A DNA stretch of 46,189 nucleotides from Candidatus Poseidoniaceae archaeon (GTDB lineage: Archaea; Thermoplasmatota; Poseidoniia; Poseidoniales; Poseidoniaceae), in NCBI GenBank assembly GCA_949373095.1, contig CASIBY010000002.1:1-46189 (forward strand). The letters run 5' to 3'. Shown here in pieces: positions 37,601 to 44,868 of this stretch. The translations under genes were made by a program, and so were the position numbers. The first letter of the stretch is position 1; each line of letters begins with the position of its first letter. The notes under the pieces were generated by a model. That model ran no database searches and was not told where the DNA came from. It saw only the letters and a program-made list of their open reading frames with translations.

Positions 37601-38204
37601 CGAAGAAATGCCAGCGCCCGTTGATATGGGTGACGAAATGTTGGTTGATTACATCACGGAGTTGTCTTCAAAGATCGAAACCCTTGAGGCTTCCATTGAA
37701 TCGGAAGATGGCGATACTGATGCTATGGAAGCAGAACTTGTCGAGCTCAACGCTGATTTCAAACTTGCTTGTGAAGATGAAAGAGCTGACTGTCCGTCAG
37801 ATAACGTCATGAGCGCGAATGATACGGATGAGTCCGGCGGCCTTGATACCAACGTCATTATCATGGTCATCGGTATTCTTATCGTCGCTTCACTGCTTGG
37901 TTTGATGTTTATGCGAAGCGGCAAGGATGATGTCATAGAGACCAAATGGAACGAAGCATCTCTTCCTGCCCACGATGCAATTGCAAACTCAATGTACGGT
38001 GGCGCCCAAGAGATTTTCCAACAACCCGTTGCTTACGTGGCTCCAGCGGCTGTTTCACAACCCGTTGCTCAGCCCGTCGTCATGCCTGCTCCTGCACCAG
38101 TCGCAGGTCCGGCATTACCTCCAGGTGGGCTTCCTGCCGGATGGACCATGGAACAATGGACATACTATGGGCAACAATATCTTGACCAGATGAATCAATA
38201 CTGA
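34686..38204 (+). CDS. Surface protein with N-terminal CxxC thioredoxin-like segment (1172 aa)
   Basis: A signal peptide (about 1-25) is followed by a strand and SSDNCPHCYK with C64-P-H-C67, a thioredoxin/DsbA-like redox motif facing outside. The next 60 residues (DEYVYVTYMS, APDAYFG) fit a thioredoxin-like fold. Beyond are CARDB- and cadherin-like beta domains (about 310-960), including an RINPVNDAPRID motif typical of cadherin-like repeats. A predicted coiled coil (about 985-1030) precedes the membrane helix (about 1055-1075). The cytoplasmic tail is Pro/Ala/Val-rich and ends in GLPAGWTMEQWTYYGQQYLD. It stands alone behind its own promoter. Disulfide exchange or disulfide-stabilised binding at the cell surface is possible; the substrate is unknown. 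Confidence 0.87.
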   Translation: MKGTVRTMALSIVLLFFISTLTGLTTDLNPLETQQSLDNEPVVYSAATSPGHVVFAQYISSDNCPHCYKAGGGSAAHHKLKVDFPDEYVYVTYMSASYGSTNSARAGNVAPYSWQWPTGGAPDAYFGDRTDIRQSGASSNSDSYDDEFTAGGGMHTSTNDYGMTAAISANGGTFDIDISYKYTGSGSAASNMKLYAAVVEEECTTYTYSSSGSALPHGYNCWMSWLTSGDTYKTKSTGSGTSFASVSPSSSQQSLSWTSVPTSLIAGGSSNAVVVAALISGNQVSVGGTSPHVYHAIDSTMGPKMDIGITDFSVANPMGDPTYMTGDIVTLSADVKNTGDLDYTDGGQVEFYYKNGVSTTVIDSVSVPSLNVASGSSYLSATADFDTSSLPSNAWKTTFGSRLVSLTGDMAASNNMQEKQLDHDRPPLAKKAQVIDTNVVERGSHLTILAKGSADDNIDTIDSMTFEVEVSPTGLSQWDASIVSGGDSIVYRDTPNEGRQYVISPTLEMPSGVYDIRSRTVDARGQTSNWAVSEGSDGFELANGEPTVVADPVPSVMCDVSTKVSMIGHISDPETPLSQLIITSSNPNFVAWHAATQEVEVLFPYDEGCPLGQKGIEVTVDDGGDYSDTGITPYGTLLFNVIENGQPRWSGLPLQLIDESGTGSLILNQYVTDTDSNGATVNAAELDIEVISQTNPDALTVDLVKTSNGATLNFRTLDDDVNGESVVTLRASDGEQFSDQTITIRINPVNDAPRIDLTDIEDFQLKRGKQMIINLKARMTDIDSPVEQAFITVTPSEPGAARYNILDGNMILLFDETGEHTVSVVATDGFATNVYTITVDVFDAYPFTLSTEDDGSGLMFINLDGTYVGQTPTATMMLTESAPVFTTIDITWNLCSDLTGTCEGLRETSLNVAKSNVGWSEELDIKSIFNEDDLARPSGSKYMDYYKIEISGVSDNGDEYRSLDGGMKFSITEEMPAPVDMGDEMLVDYITELSSKIETLEASIESEDGDTDAMEAELVELNADFKLACEDERADCPSDNVMSANDTDESGGLDTNVIIMVIGILIVASLLGLMFMRSGKDDVIETKWNEASLPAHDAIANSMYGGAQEIFQQPVAYVAPAAVSQPVAQPVVMPAPAPVAGPALPPGGLPAGWTMEQWTYYGQQYLDQMNQY

Positions 38205-38246
38205 TTGCATGTTTTTATTGGGTAAGCAATTCTTGTCCAAAGCATA

Positions 38247-38258
38247 CCCCTAAAGGGG
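38247..38258. promoter_or_regulatory. Palindrome CCCCTAAAGGGG upstream of lonB
   Basis: Five-base arms around AA, ending 20 bases before the lonB ATG. It shares the ten-base core CCCTAAAGGG with the palindrome before the dioxygenase genes (15536-15547), at almost the same distance from the start codon. A separate TATA-like tttttatt at 38212-38219 would put initiation near 38241, making the palindrome a possible operator instead of a core promoter. Confidence 0.4.
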
Positions 38259-38278
38259 AGCACAACTGAGGTTAGAAT

Positions 38279-40333
38279 ATGGCTAATGAAGACGCTCTAG
38301 AACCAGCGGCCCCCGCTGCTCAAGAGGATGTTGATGAGGCTCCTGTTGAAGAAGTCACAGTTTGGGCCCCTGAAGCGGGTGGTAGTGATGAAGTCCTCAA
38401 CTCATCCGTGAGCGACTGGATCTCAACAGTAGATTTCGAATCCACCGAGGATGTACCTATGCCGGAACGTCTTGTAGACCAAGTCATTGGACAAGAGGCA
38501 GGCTCTCTAGTCATCAAGAAAGCAGCAGAACAACGCCGTCACATGCTGATGATAGGGGACCCTGGCACTGGAAAGTCTATGCTCGCCCGTTCAATGACAG
38601 ATTTGCTTCCTCGTGATGCCCTCGAGGATGTTCTTGTCTACCCGAACGAAGACGATGAGAACGTACCTCGGGTTCGCACCGTGCCTTCTGGCCGTGCTGA
38701 CAAAATTGTAAAGGTCCAGAAAGAAGCAATTCGTCAACAACGTGAAAAATCTCAGAAGATGTTGTTCATTGCTTTTGCCGCAATTGGCTTTTTGATTCTC
38801 ATTGCAGCTCTTCAATCCGGAGATTTATTCACGCTGCTTTTCGGTGGATTCCTTCTCGTGTTTGGATACATGTTCATCCGTAGCCGTCTCGGGTCTGTTG
38901 ATAATAGCCGTATCCCGAAAGTACTCGTAAAGCATGAGCCAAATGCTCTTCCATCTTTTATCGATGCAACTGCTACACTATCTGGTTCACTGCTCGGAGA
39001 TGTTCGTCACGACCCGTTCCAGTCAGGTGGCATGGAAACTCCTGCCCACGACCGAGTTGAACCTGGAGCCATCCACCGCGCTCACAAGGGAGTTCTATAC
39101 ATCGATGAGATTAACCTTCTTCGTCTAGAGGAGCAGCAAGCTCTACTCACAGCAATGCAAGAGCGTGCATTCCCTATTTCGGGACGGTCAGAGCGCTCAT
39201 CAGGTGCTTTGACAAAGACCGAGCCAGTTCCTTGTGACTTCATTTTGATTGCAGCAGGGAATCTCGATGCAATACAAGGAATGCACCCTGCCCTTCGAAG
39301 TCGTATCCGTGGATACGGTTACGAGGTCTATGTGAATTCTGAAATGCCGGACACATCTAGGAATCGCCGCCGCTTGATTCGCTTTATTGCTCAAGAAGTT
39401 CGCCGGGATTTGGACACCGTCCGTGAAATACCTCACTTTGACAAGAGTGCGGTAGCTATTATTTTGCGAGAAGCTCAACGCCGAGCTGGTCGTCGAGGAA
39501 AACTATCTCTTCGCCTACGTGAACTTGGCGGACTCGTTCGTATCGCTGGAGACCTCGCTGTTGAAGCAGGTGCCCCACTCACATCCGCAGAACATGTTCT
39601 CGGGGCACGTAACATTGCAAAGCCGCTCGAACAACAAGTCGCAGACCGAATGATTGAGCGTCGTCAAGATTACGCAATGCTGGTCAATACTGGAGAACGA
39701 ATTGGTCGTGTCAACGGTCTTGCTGTTCTCGGGGCTAATTCCGGGCTTTCAGATTTCAGTGGAATTATGTTACCTGTTGAGGCACTTGTCACTCCATCGC
39801 TTGGCGGTGGAGGTAAGATTCACGCTACGGGCGGTCTTTCTGACCTCGCTAAGGAAAGCGTAACCAACGTCAGTGCAGTCATCAAGAAACTTACTGGCAA
39901 GGATATTTCGGATTATGATATCCACATCCAATTCGTTGATACTCATGGCGTCGACGGTGATTCTGCCTCGATTACTATTGCAACCGCTATCATCTCAGCC
40001 CTAGAAAGCATCCCGATTCGCCAAGATCTGGCTATGACTGGTTCCCTATCAGTGCGTGGAGAAGTTCTTCCAATTGGTGGAGTCACCGCCAAGATTGAGG
40101 CAGCAGCTCGTTCGGGTGTGAAAACTATCGTTGTACCCCGAGCAAACATGCAAGATGTTCTTCTTGATGAGCGATTTGAAAAGATGGTTGAAGTCGTCGC
40201 TGTGGACACACTGGATGAAGTCATGAAGTATGCGCTGATTAAGCACGAACAAAAAGCAGGTCTCGTGGAGCGATTGGAAGCGGTTATTGACCGACTCACT
40301 CCTGAGGTTCAAACTAAGATTTCGCTTGTCTGA
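38279..40333 (+). CDS. lonB: Membrane-anchored ATP-dependent protease LonB
   Basis: Archaeal Lon protease of 684 residues, the main membrane-bound quality-control protease. The AAA+ module has Walker A GDPGTGKS (93-100) and Walker B with IDE (275-277), split by an insertion holding two membrane helices (about 161-178 and 183-200), the hallmark of LonB. The C-terminal protease domain carries the Ser-Lys dyad S562 (DGDSAS) and K605 (GGVTAK). The first 60 residues are acidic and low in complexity, longer than usual. The ATG lies 20 nt after a CCCTAAAGGG palindrome. Stress regulation is plausible but not shown. Confidence 0.97.
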   Translation: MANEDALEPAAPAAQEDVDEAPVEEVTVWAPEAGGSDEVLNSSVSDWISTVDFESTEDVPMPERLVDQVIGQEAGSLVIKKAAEQRRHMLMIGDPGTGKSMLARSMTDLLPRDALEDVLVYPNEDDENVPRVRTVPSGRADKIVKVQKEAIRQQREKSQKMLFIAFAAIGFLILIAALQSGDLFTLLFGGFLLVFGYMFIRSRLGSVDNSRIPKVLVKHEPNALPSFIDATATLSGSLLGDVRHDPFQSGGMETPAHDRVEPGAIHRAHKGVLYIDEINLLRLEEQQALLTAMQERAFPISGRSERSSGALTKTEPVPCDFILIAAGNLDAIQGMHPALRSRIRGYGYEVYVNSEMPDTSRNRRRLIRFIAQEVRRDLDTVREIPHFDKSAVAIILREAQRRAGRRGKLSLRLRELGGLVRIAGDLAVEAGAPLTSAEHVLGARNIAKPLEQQVADRMIERRQDYAMLVNTGERIGRVNGLAVLGANSGLSDFSGIMLPVEALVTPSLGGGGKIHATGGLSDLAKESVTNVSAVIKKLTGKDISDYDIHIQFVDTHGVDGDSASITIATAIISALESIPIRQDLAMTGSLSVRGEVLPIGGVTAKIEAAARSGVKTIVVPRANMQDVLLDERFEKMVEVVAVDTLDEVMKYALIKHEQKAGLVERLEAVIDRLTPEVQTKISLV

Positions 40334-40339
40334 AAGGTT

Positions 40340-40356
40340 ACTCAAAATATTTGAGT
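40340..40356. promoter_or_regulatory. Inverted repeat ACTCAAA-ata-TTTGAGT between lonB and the MFS gene
   Basis: A perfect seven-base inverted repeat with a three-base centre, six bases after the lonB stop and 60 before the transporter ATG. There is no T-run behind it, so a simple terminator is not obvious. The AT-rich middle could be a TATA region, making an operator for the transporter the alternative. Confidence 0.4.
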
Positions 40357-40416
40357 CGCCCAAATACCAGTAGTGGACTAGAAAAATAAGGCTGAACTGG
40401 AAAGGACGGTGAGTTG

Positions 40417-41760
40417 ATGGAACAAGAAGATGCATCAACAACCGGCAAGGCTGCATTATTTGTTTTGTTCATGGTGACCATGATCGATATGATCGGTTTT
40501 GGAATTATTATTCCGTTTTTGACCTATCTTGTCAAGGACCTCGCCGAAGCACAAGGGATCGTCCAAATTGGACTTTGGGTCGGATTGTTGATGACCTCAT
40601 ATTCTGCCGCCCAGTTTCTCTTTTCGCCCTTCTGGGGGGCACTATCAGACCGAATTGGACGTCGGCCCGTATTGATGATTGGACTTGTGGGGAATACCGT
40701 TTTCTTTACGGCGTTCGGTTTTTCCAACACCCTCATGTTCGCGTTTGGCGCTCGTTTCCTCGCAGGTGTGTTTAACGGAAACATAGCCGTAGCCCGAGCA
40801 TATATTGGAGATGTGAGCACACCTCAACAACTAGCCACTCGCATGGGTCTTATCGGGGCGGCATTTGGCCTTGGATTTACCATCGGTCCATTTTTGGGAG
40901 GAGAATTTTCAAGCCCGGCAGAACGATGGGACTTTTTCGTTGGGACTGTATTCGACACCTACCCCTACCTTTTGCCCTGTGTGATTGCAAGCGTTCTTTC
41001 AACTGGTTCGTTTATTCTTGCCCTTCGATACCTTCCCGAATCTCTTGATTTGAGTGCACAGTCAAAACATGACCGACGCTCATGGGGCGAAGAAATGAAG
41101 GGAATGTTCACGAACTCGCTCTCAATGCTCAGGAAAGGTAGTGTTGGAGCCATGATTTGGGTCACCATGTTGTTCACACTCGGATTTACAGTCATGCATG
41201 CAGTGTTCATTCTCTATACGGAAATGGATGTAGCTAACGGAGGTTTAGGGTTTAGCGAAAAAGACAACGGCAGAGTGTTCGCAATGATAGGTCTCTTCGG
41301 AATCTTCACTCAAGGGGCACTTATTGGACCCCTCACTCGGAAATTTGGGACTCGCCGTCTAATTCCTTACGCCGCTATGACCACAGGACTTGGGCTGGTT
41401 TTGGTACCTTATACTCAAGCAGGTAGTGCTTGGCTTGGGCTCCTTGTGGTATGTTCCTTAATTGCTATCGGGAACGGTATTTTCCAACCTTCCTCTTCTA
41501 CCTACTTGACTCAGATTGCTCGCAATGAAGGATATGAACTAGGTTTGGTGATGGGTGCTCAAGAGTCATTGGGAGCGTTCGCTCGAATTCTTGGGCCTTT
41601 GACGGGTGGGATCGTATGGGAATTGACCGTTCGTGGAACATTCCCATGGGATTACCACACCGCCTTTCACTTGTGTGGATTCCTAATGATTGTCTCCACC
41701 CTACTTACATGGCGCCTGCCCCATTTGGACCTTCCTGAAGCGCACTCATCTGAAGAATAA
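40417..41760 (+). CDS. MFS transporter, drug:H+ antiporter-1 (TetA-like) type
   Basis: A 447-residue protein with about twelve membrane segments. The N-terminal half has motif A, GALSDRIGRRPVL, in the loop between helices 2 and 3, and an antiporter-type motif C, GFTIGPFLGG, in helix 5. These are hallmarks of 12-helix proton-coupled exporters such as TetA and Bcr. The ATG at 40417 follows GGTGAG; a TTG one codon earlier is unlikely. The gene is downstream of lonB behind an inverted repeat and 43 nt before an AI-2E family permease gene. Export of a small hydrophobic compound is likely; the substrate cannot be read from sequence. Confidence 0.9.
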   Translation: MEQEDASTTGKAALFVLFMVTMIDMIGFGIIIPFLTYLVKDLAEAQGIVQIGLWVGLLMTSYSAAQFLFSPFWGALSDRIGRRPVLMIGLVGNTVFFTAFGFSNTLMFAFGARFLAGVFNGNIAVARAYIGDVSTPQQLATRMGLIGAAFGLGFTIGPFLGGEFSSPAERWDFFVGTVFDTYPYLLPCVIASVLSTGSFILALRYLPESLDLSAQSKHDRRSWGEEMKGMFTNSLSMLRKGSVGAMIWVTMLFTLGFTVMHAVFILYTEMDVANGGLGFSEKDNGRVFAMIGLFGIFTQGALIGPLTRKFGTRRLIPYAAMTTGLGLVLVPYTQAGSAWLGLLVVCSLIAIGNGIFQPSSSTYLTQIARNEGYELGLVMGAQESLGAFARILGPLTGGIVWELTVRGTFPWDYHTAFHLCGFLMIVSTLLTWRLPHLDLPEAHSSEE

Positions 41761-41803
41761 TTGGTTGAGATGTCTTGAAGTGGTCATAGGCATTGGAGCA
41801 AAC

Positions 41804-43237
41804 ATGGAAGAGAAGAGTCGCATATGGGACAGCAATCATTTCCGTCACCGCCTCGGTATGTTCTCACATGCAGCTATATTGATGACATTGGTGACCATCT
41901 GGCTCATCTATCTGATTGATGTTCTCCAACCGCTATTCATTGCCTTGGGAATCTATTTTGTCCTCAAGCCTGGTGCGAATACCTTGTCAAAACAAGGATT
42001 TCCTGTCATGCTATCCTACATCACGATGCTTTTGCTAGCCATCCTTGTAGTGCTAAGTGCCGGCTTCTTTGCGTACGAGCAAGCAGCAAATCTCGCCGAT
42101 AATGATGTGAGGATGGCAGAATATACAGAGTCCCTGAACGATCGTTGGTATGACCTAAAAAACTCCTCACTTTTTGGCGATGCTATCATGGATTCGGGTG
42201 CAACTGTAACTGGAACCTTTGAGCAGGATATGGCTACAATGGGCGTATTCTCAGATGGGTCTGAACTATCAGACCTCTTCGGTCAATTGCTCTCTAGTGT
42301 TGGTTCGTTGTTCATCATGGGAATCACTGTGATATTCTTCCTTCTGTTCATCATCTTTGAAGCGAGTTTACTTCCAGGACGTATTGAGCGAGCATGGCCT
42401 GGCGGTGCTAGTGAACGTGTCCATATGATACGAGACCAGATTGAAGCCAGTGTCAACACGTATGTTGTTGTCAAAACTGGAGTCGGCCTAGGTACCGCAG
42501 TTTGTGCGGGGATTGTCATGTTATTCTTCGGAATCGACTTATGGTTTACTTGGGCGCTCTTGACGTTTTTACTAAATTATGTCCCTTACATCGGTTCATT
42601 ACTTGCAACGATTCCACCGCTGATTATTGGATTCATTTTCCTTGACCCTACAGCCGTAGTATTTTTGTCGGTTTTACTTCTGTCGAATCAGCAACTCTGG
42701 GGTAATGTGATTGAAACACGGTGGGCAGGCCGTGCATTGGATATCTCCCCAGTATTGCTCCTCGTCGTGACAGCATTCTCTTTCTGGCTTTGGGGTATCA
42801 TTGGTATGATTCTCTCCATTCCACTTGTGGTTATCTTGAAAATTGTGTTAGAAAATATTGAGGCAACTCGGCCGCTGGCAATTCTCCTATCCGAACGTGC
42901 GCCAACGCTGGAAGAGGCTTGGCGAGAAGCCATCAAAGACGGTCGTATCACGGCTTATGAGGAACGAATGCTCAAGGAACTGCAAACTGTTCTTGGCTAT
43001 ACTGACCAACAAGTCGCAATTATGTCTGCTCGTGTCGCTGCTGAATACGCCCTTCGTAGAGGGCGTCTGAGTCTTGATCAAATTAGTCTCATCAACATCG
43101 GTATTGGATTAATGCCGGCCTCTCGGAAATGGCAGAACCAGTTTGATGATATCGTCACAGAGGGTAAACTAAGTGTCATGGAACGTGTGTTCCTAGGAAA
43201 ACTTGTGTTCGCCTTGGACGATGATGAAGAAGAGTGA
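41804..43237 (+). CDS. AI-2E transporter family (PerM-like) permease
   Basis: A 477-residue multi-pass membrane protein of the AI-2E exporter/PerM family. It has two N-terminal helices, a soluble loop, and a hydrophobic core with YVPYIGSLLATIPP and the downstream NQQLWGNVIETRW segment, the family's conserved region. Members range from autoinducer-2 export to sodium/proton exchange, so the name does not prove a signalling role. About 110 C-terminal residues (from about 370) are soluble and helical, longer than the core family. I chose the ATG at 41804 because it removes overlap with the MFS gene; the frame is open further upstream. It ends two bases before the convergent UPF0147 stop. Confidence 0.85.
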   Translation: MEEKSRIWDSNHFRHRLGMFSHAAILMTLVTIWLIYLIDVLQPLFIALGIYFVLKPGANTLSKQGFPVMLSYITMLLLAILVVLSAGFFAYEQAANLADNDVRMAEYTESLNDRWYDLKNSSLFGDAIMDSGATVTGTFEQDMATMGVFSDGSELSDLFGQLLSSVGSLFIMGITVIFFLLFIIFEASLLPGRIERAWPGGASERVHMIRDQIEASVNTYVVVKTGVGLGTAVCAGIVMLFFGIDLWFTWALLTFLLNYVPYIGSLLATIPPLIIGFIFLDPTAVVFLSVLLLSNQQLWGNVIETRWAGRALDISPVLLLVVTAFSFWLWGIIGMILSIPLVVILKIVLENIEATRPLAILLSERAPTLEEAWREAIKDGRITAYEERMLKELQTVLGYTDQQVAIMSARVAAEYALRRGRLSLDQISLINIGIGLMPASRKWQNQFDDIVTEGKLSVMERVFLGKLVFALDDDEEE

Positions 43238-43239
43238 AT

Positions 43240-43506
43240 TCACAGTACGGCTGTGAGAATACGCTCAAGCTCTGTGTTAATCGTAAGAATGAGGGTTCCA
43301 AATTCCGGTGGGATATTTGGGTCCTCATACAGTTCTTCAAGTTTGGATTGGGCCATTGCGATACGCACATCGAGTTTCTTTCCTTTATTGAGCAACCAAT
43401 TATCACAAGCTTCTTTGGCTTGACGACGAATGTTTCGGGGGACCTTGGGGTCGTCAATTTGGTTGATGACGCTGGCGACTTGTTGTAATCGTTCTTCGAT
43501 ATCCAT
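43240..43506 (-). CDS. UPF0147 family protein (archaeal conserved)
   Basis: A small all-helical cytoplasmic protein of 88 residues, highly charged. The sequence from MDIEERLQQVASVINQI through PRNIRRQAKEACD matches the archaeal UPF0147 family, whose function is unknown. The ATG at 43504-43506 is supported by GGTGA four bases upstream and by family length; the longer open frame of 119 residues adds an unrelated N-terminus. Its presence is good evidence for an archaeal host. Confidence 0.88.
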   Translation of the reverse strand: MDIEERLQQVASVINQIDDPKVPRNIRRQAKEACDNWLLNKGKKLDVRIAMAQSKLEELYEDPNIPPEFGTLILTINTELERILTAVL

Positions 43507-43549
43507 ATTCTCACCAGTTGGGGGTAAAGTTAGGTCGTCGGTGACCGTC

Positions 43550-43559
43550 TTTAAATTGA
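43550..43559 (+). promoter_or_regulatory. TATA-like element before the prepilin-peptidase-like gene
   Basis: ctttaaattg is centred about 25 nt before the ATG at 43579, the spacing expected for a leaderless transcript. The promoter looks intact although the gene behind it is broken. Confidence 0.35.
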
Positions 43560-43578
43560 TGGCCTTCCTCCTCTGCTC

Positions 43579-44587
43579 ATGGAGGTCACCACAGACCATG
43601 TGCTGGGATGGACCCGTGTCGGAGTTTTACTGCTCGGGATGGCTTGGGCTGCATGGATGGACCACAAAGATCGCCGAGTTCCAAATGAGCACTGGATTGT
43701 ATGGGCAAAACCTGCCATCTTTCTTTGGGGTCTTGACCTCATGGTTCAAGGTGCAGACTGGACCATCTACCTCACGGCTTTCGGCGTTGTCGCCTATGCG
43801 GGTGTGTCGGTATTCGGGCAGACCAACGCTACGAGATGCCCGAGCTGGTTCCGGAATGGACCGAGTGTTCATTGCTTGGTACCTTGTATCCGCTGATTGG
43901 GTTCATTGCCGGTGCAATCCGATACCAAGCGACCAGCTCCAATTAGAGGTGATTCTCGGCGAAGGTGATGAACTCGGAATGCTCTGGTGGAGGACGGCCT
44001 CAGTCTTCTTGGTCATTCTCGTCATTGACGTTGCCTGGCGGCTTGCGGCTTCTTGCACGGGGGTGCAGATGCAAAAGCCCTCATGTGGGTTGCACACTCG
44101 TCTTTCCCTTCGTGGGCGACCGTTCCAACACCATTCTCCTCCGTGATGGGGGAAACGCTGGTAGCTCTACCGGTCGCAGTGGCTCTGCTGATGTGGGGCG
44201 GACTTGCCTTCTTGCTGATACCATTCATCATGCTCATTCTAAACCTCAAGAAAGGAACCCTTCGTTCCTTCGGAGACCTACGCCTTGCGTGGCATGCCAC
44301 TACAAATTCCAATCGATGAGGTCATGCAACGCCACGTATGGATGTTGACGACGACAATGGTACGGCCAGACGGCGAGGGTGAGGTCATCCACCGCTCAAG
44401 AGCACCTCGGCGTACGCCGAACTGAAGAAGAACTCCAACAACAAATCAAGACTTCTCAAAGCACTCGGCGTCGAAGCACGTGTGGGTGAGTTTCAAGATG
44501 CCTCTGCTGGTCTTTTTGTTCCCAGCAGTACTGCCACTGGTGCTCTTGGGTGAACCCACAGCACTCGTAATGACCTGGCTGGGCTAA
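43579..44587 (+). pseudogene. Archaeal prepilin/preflagellin peptidase-like gene with multiple frame changes
   Basis: The pieces together look like one A24-family aspartic membrane peptidase, the enzyme that trims class III signal peptides of archaeal pilins and archaellins. The first catalytic region, AWMDHKDRRVPN, is in frame 1 (43579 to about 43810). GRPTLRDARAGSGMDRVF is in frame 2, LIGFIAGAIRY in frame 3 (from 43893), and EVILGEGDELGMLWWRTAS in frame 2 again. The second catalytic motif, HGGADAKALM, and two membrane helices are in frame 1 (about 44032-44290). Then come PIDEVMQRHVWMLTTTMVRP (frame 2), RTEEELQQQIK (frame 3), LKALGVE (frame 1) and KHVWVSFKMPLLVFLFP to the TAA at 44585-44587 (frame 2). 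At least eight frame changes are needed. Well-kept protein motifs point to recent decay or local sequencing indels. Confidence 0.75.
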
Positions 44588-44601
44588 GTTTGAGAGAGAC
44601 A

Positions 44602-44751
44602 TCATGCGCCTTTGCGCTCGATGTTCTTGGGACGGAGTCCCTTGTAACTGCACTTGCGGCAGCGGGCGGCACGAACGGCGTTGCGTGCGTTACATCGCAT
44701 GCAAATCTTGCGGTGGAGCAAGCGGGCTTCTGCTTCTGGGAATCGTGCCAT
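44602..44751 (-). CDS. rpl40e: Ribosomal protein L40e
   Basis: A 49-residue zinc-ribbon protein of the large ribosomal subunit in archaea and eukaryotes. From the ATG at 44749-44751 it begins [20 protein letters not shown]. It has CMRC (C17, C20) and CRKC (C31, C34) as the zinc ligands, followed by [13 protein letters not shown] and a TGA. Length and sequence match archaeal L40e throughout. A TATA-like attaaata lies about 25 nt upstream on the same strand. It is intact, although it directly adjoins the broken peptidase gene. Confidence 0.96.
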   Translation of the reverse strand: MARFPEAEARLLHRKICMRCNARNAVRAARCRKCSYKGLRPKNIERKGA

Positions 44752-44772
44752 GGTGGGGCCACCGAATTCCCC

Positions 44773-44780
44773 TATTTAAT
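44773..44780 (-). promoter_or_regulatory. TATA box of the L40e gene
   Basis: On the minus strand attaaata followed by gggg is centred about 25 nt before the L40e ATG. This is the spacing of a leaderless archaeal promoter and the clearest single TATA element in the window. Confidence 0.5.
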
Positions 44781-44868
44781 CACAACCTCAGCGCTTCGGA
44801 GGCGGTCGCGGGTTGACTTGATGCTAACCTGAGCCATCGGGTATGTTGAAGTTCTGCGTCCTCCTCCG

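Noticed and set aside
44590-44832. 80- and 70-codon plus-strand frames over the L40e region
   Set aside because: The minus strand here encodes a full, recognisable ribosomal protein L40e with both zinc CxxC pairs; the plus frames are its shadows.
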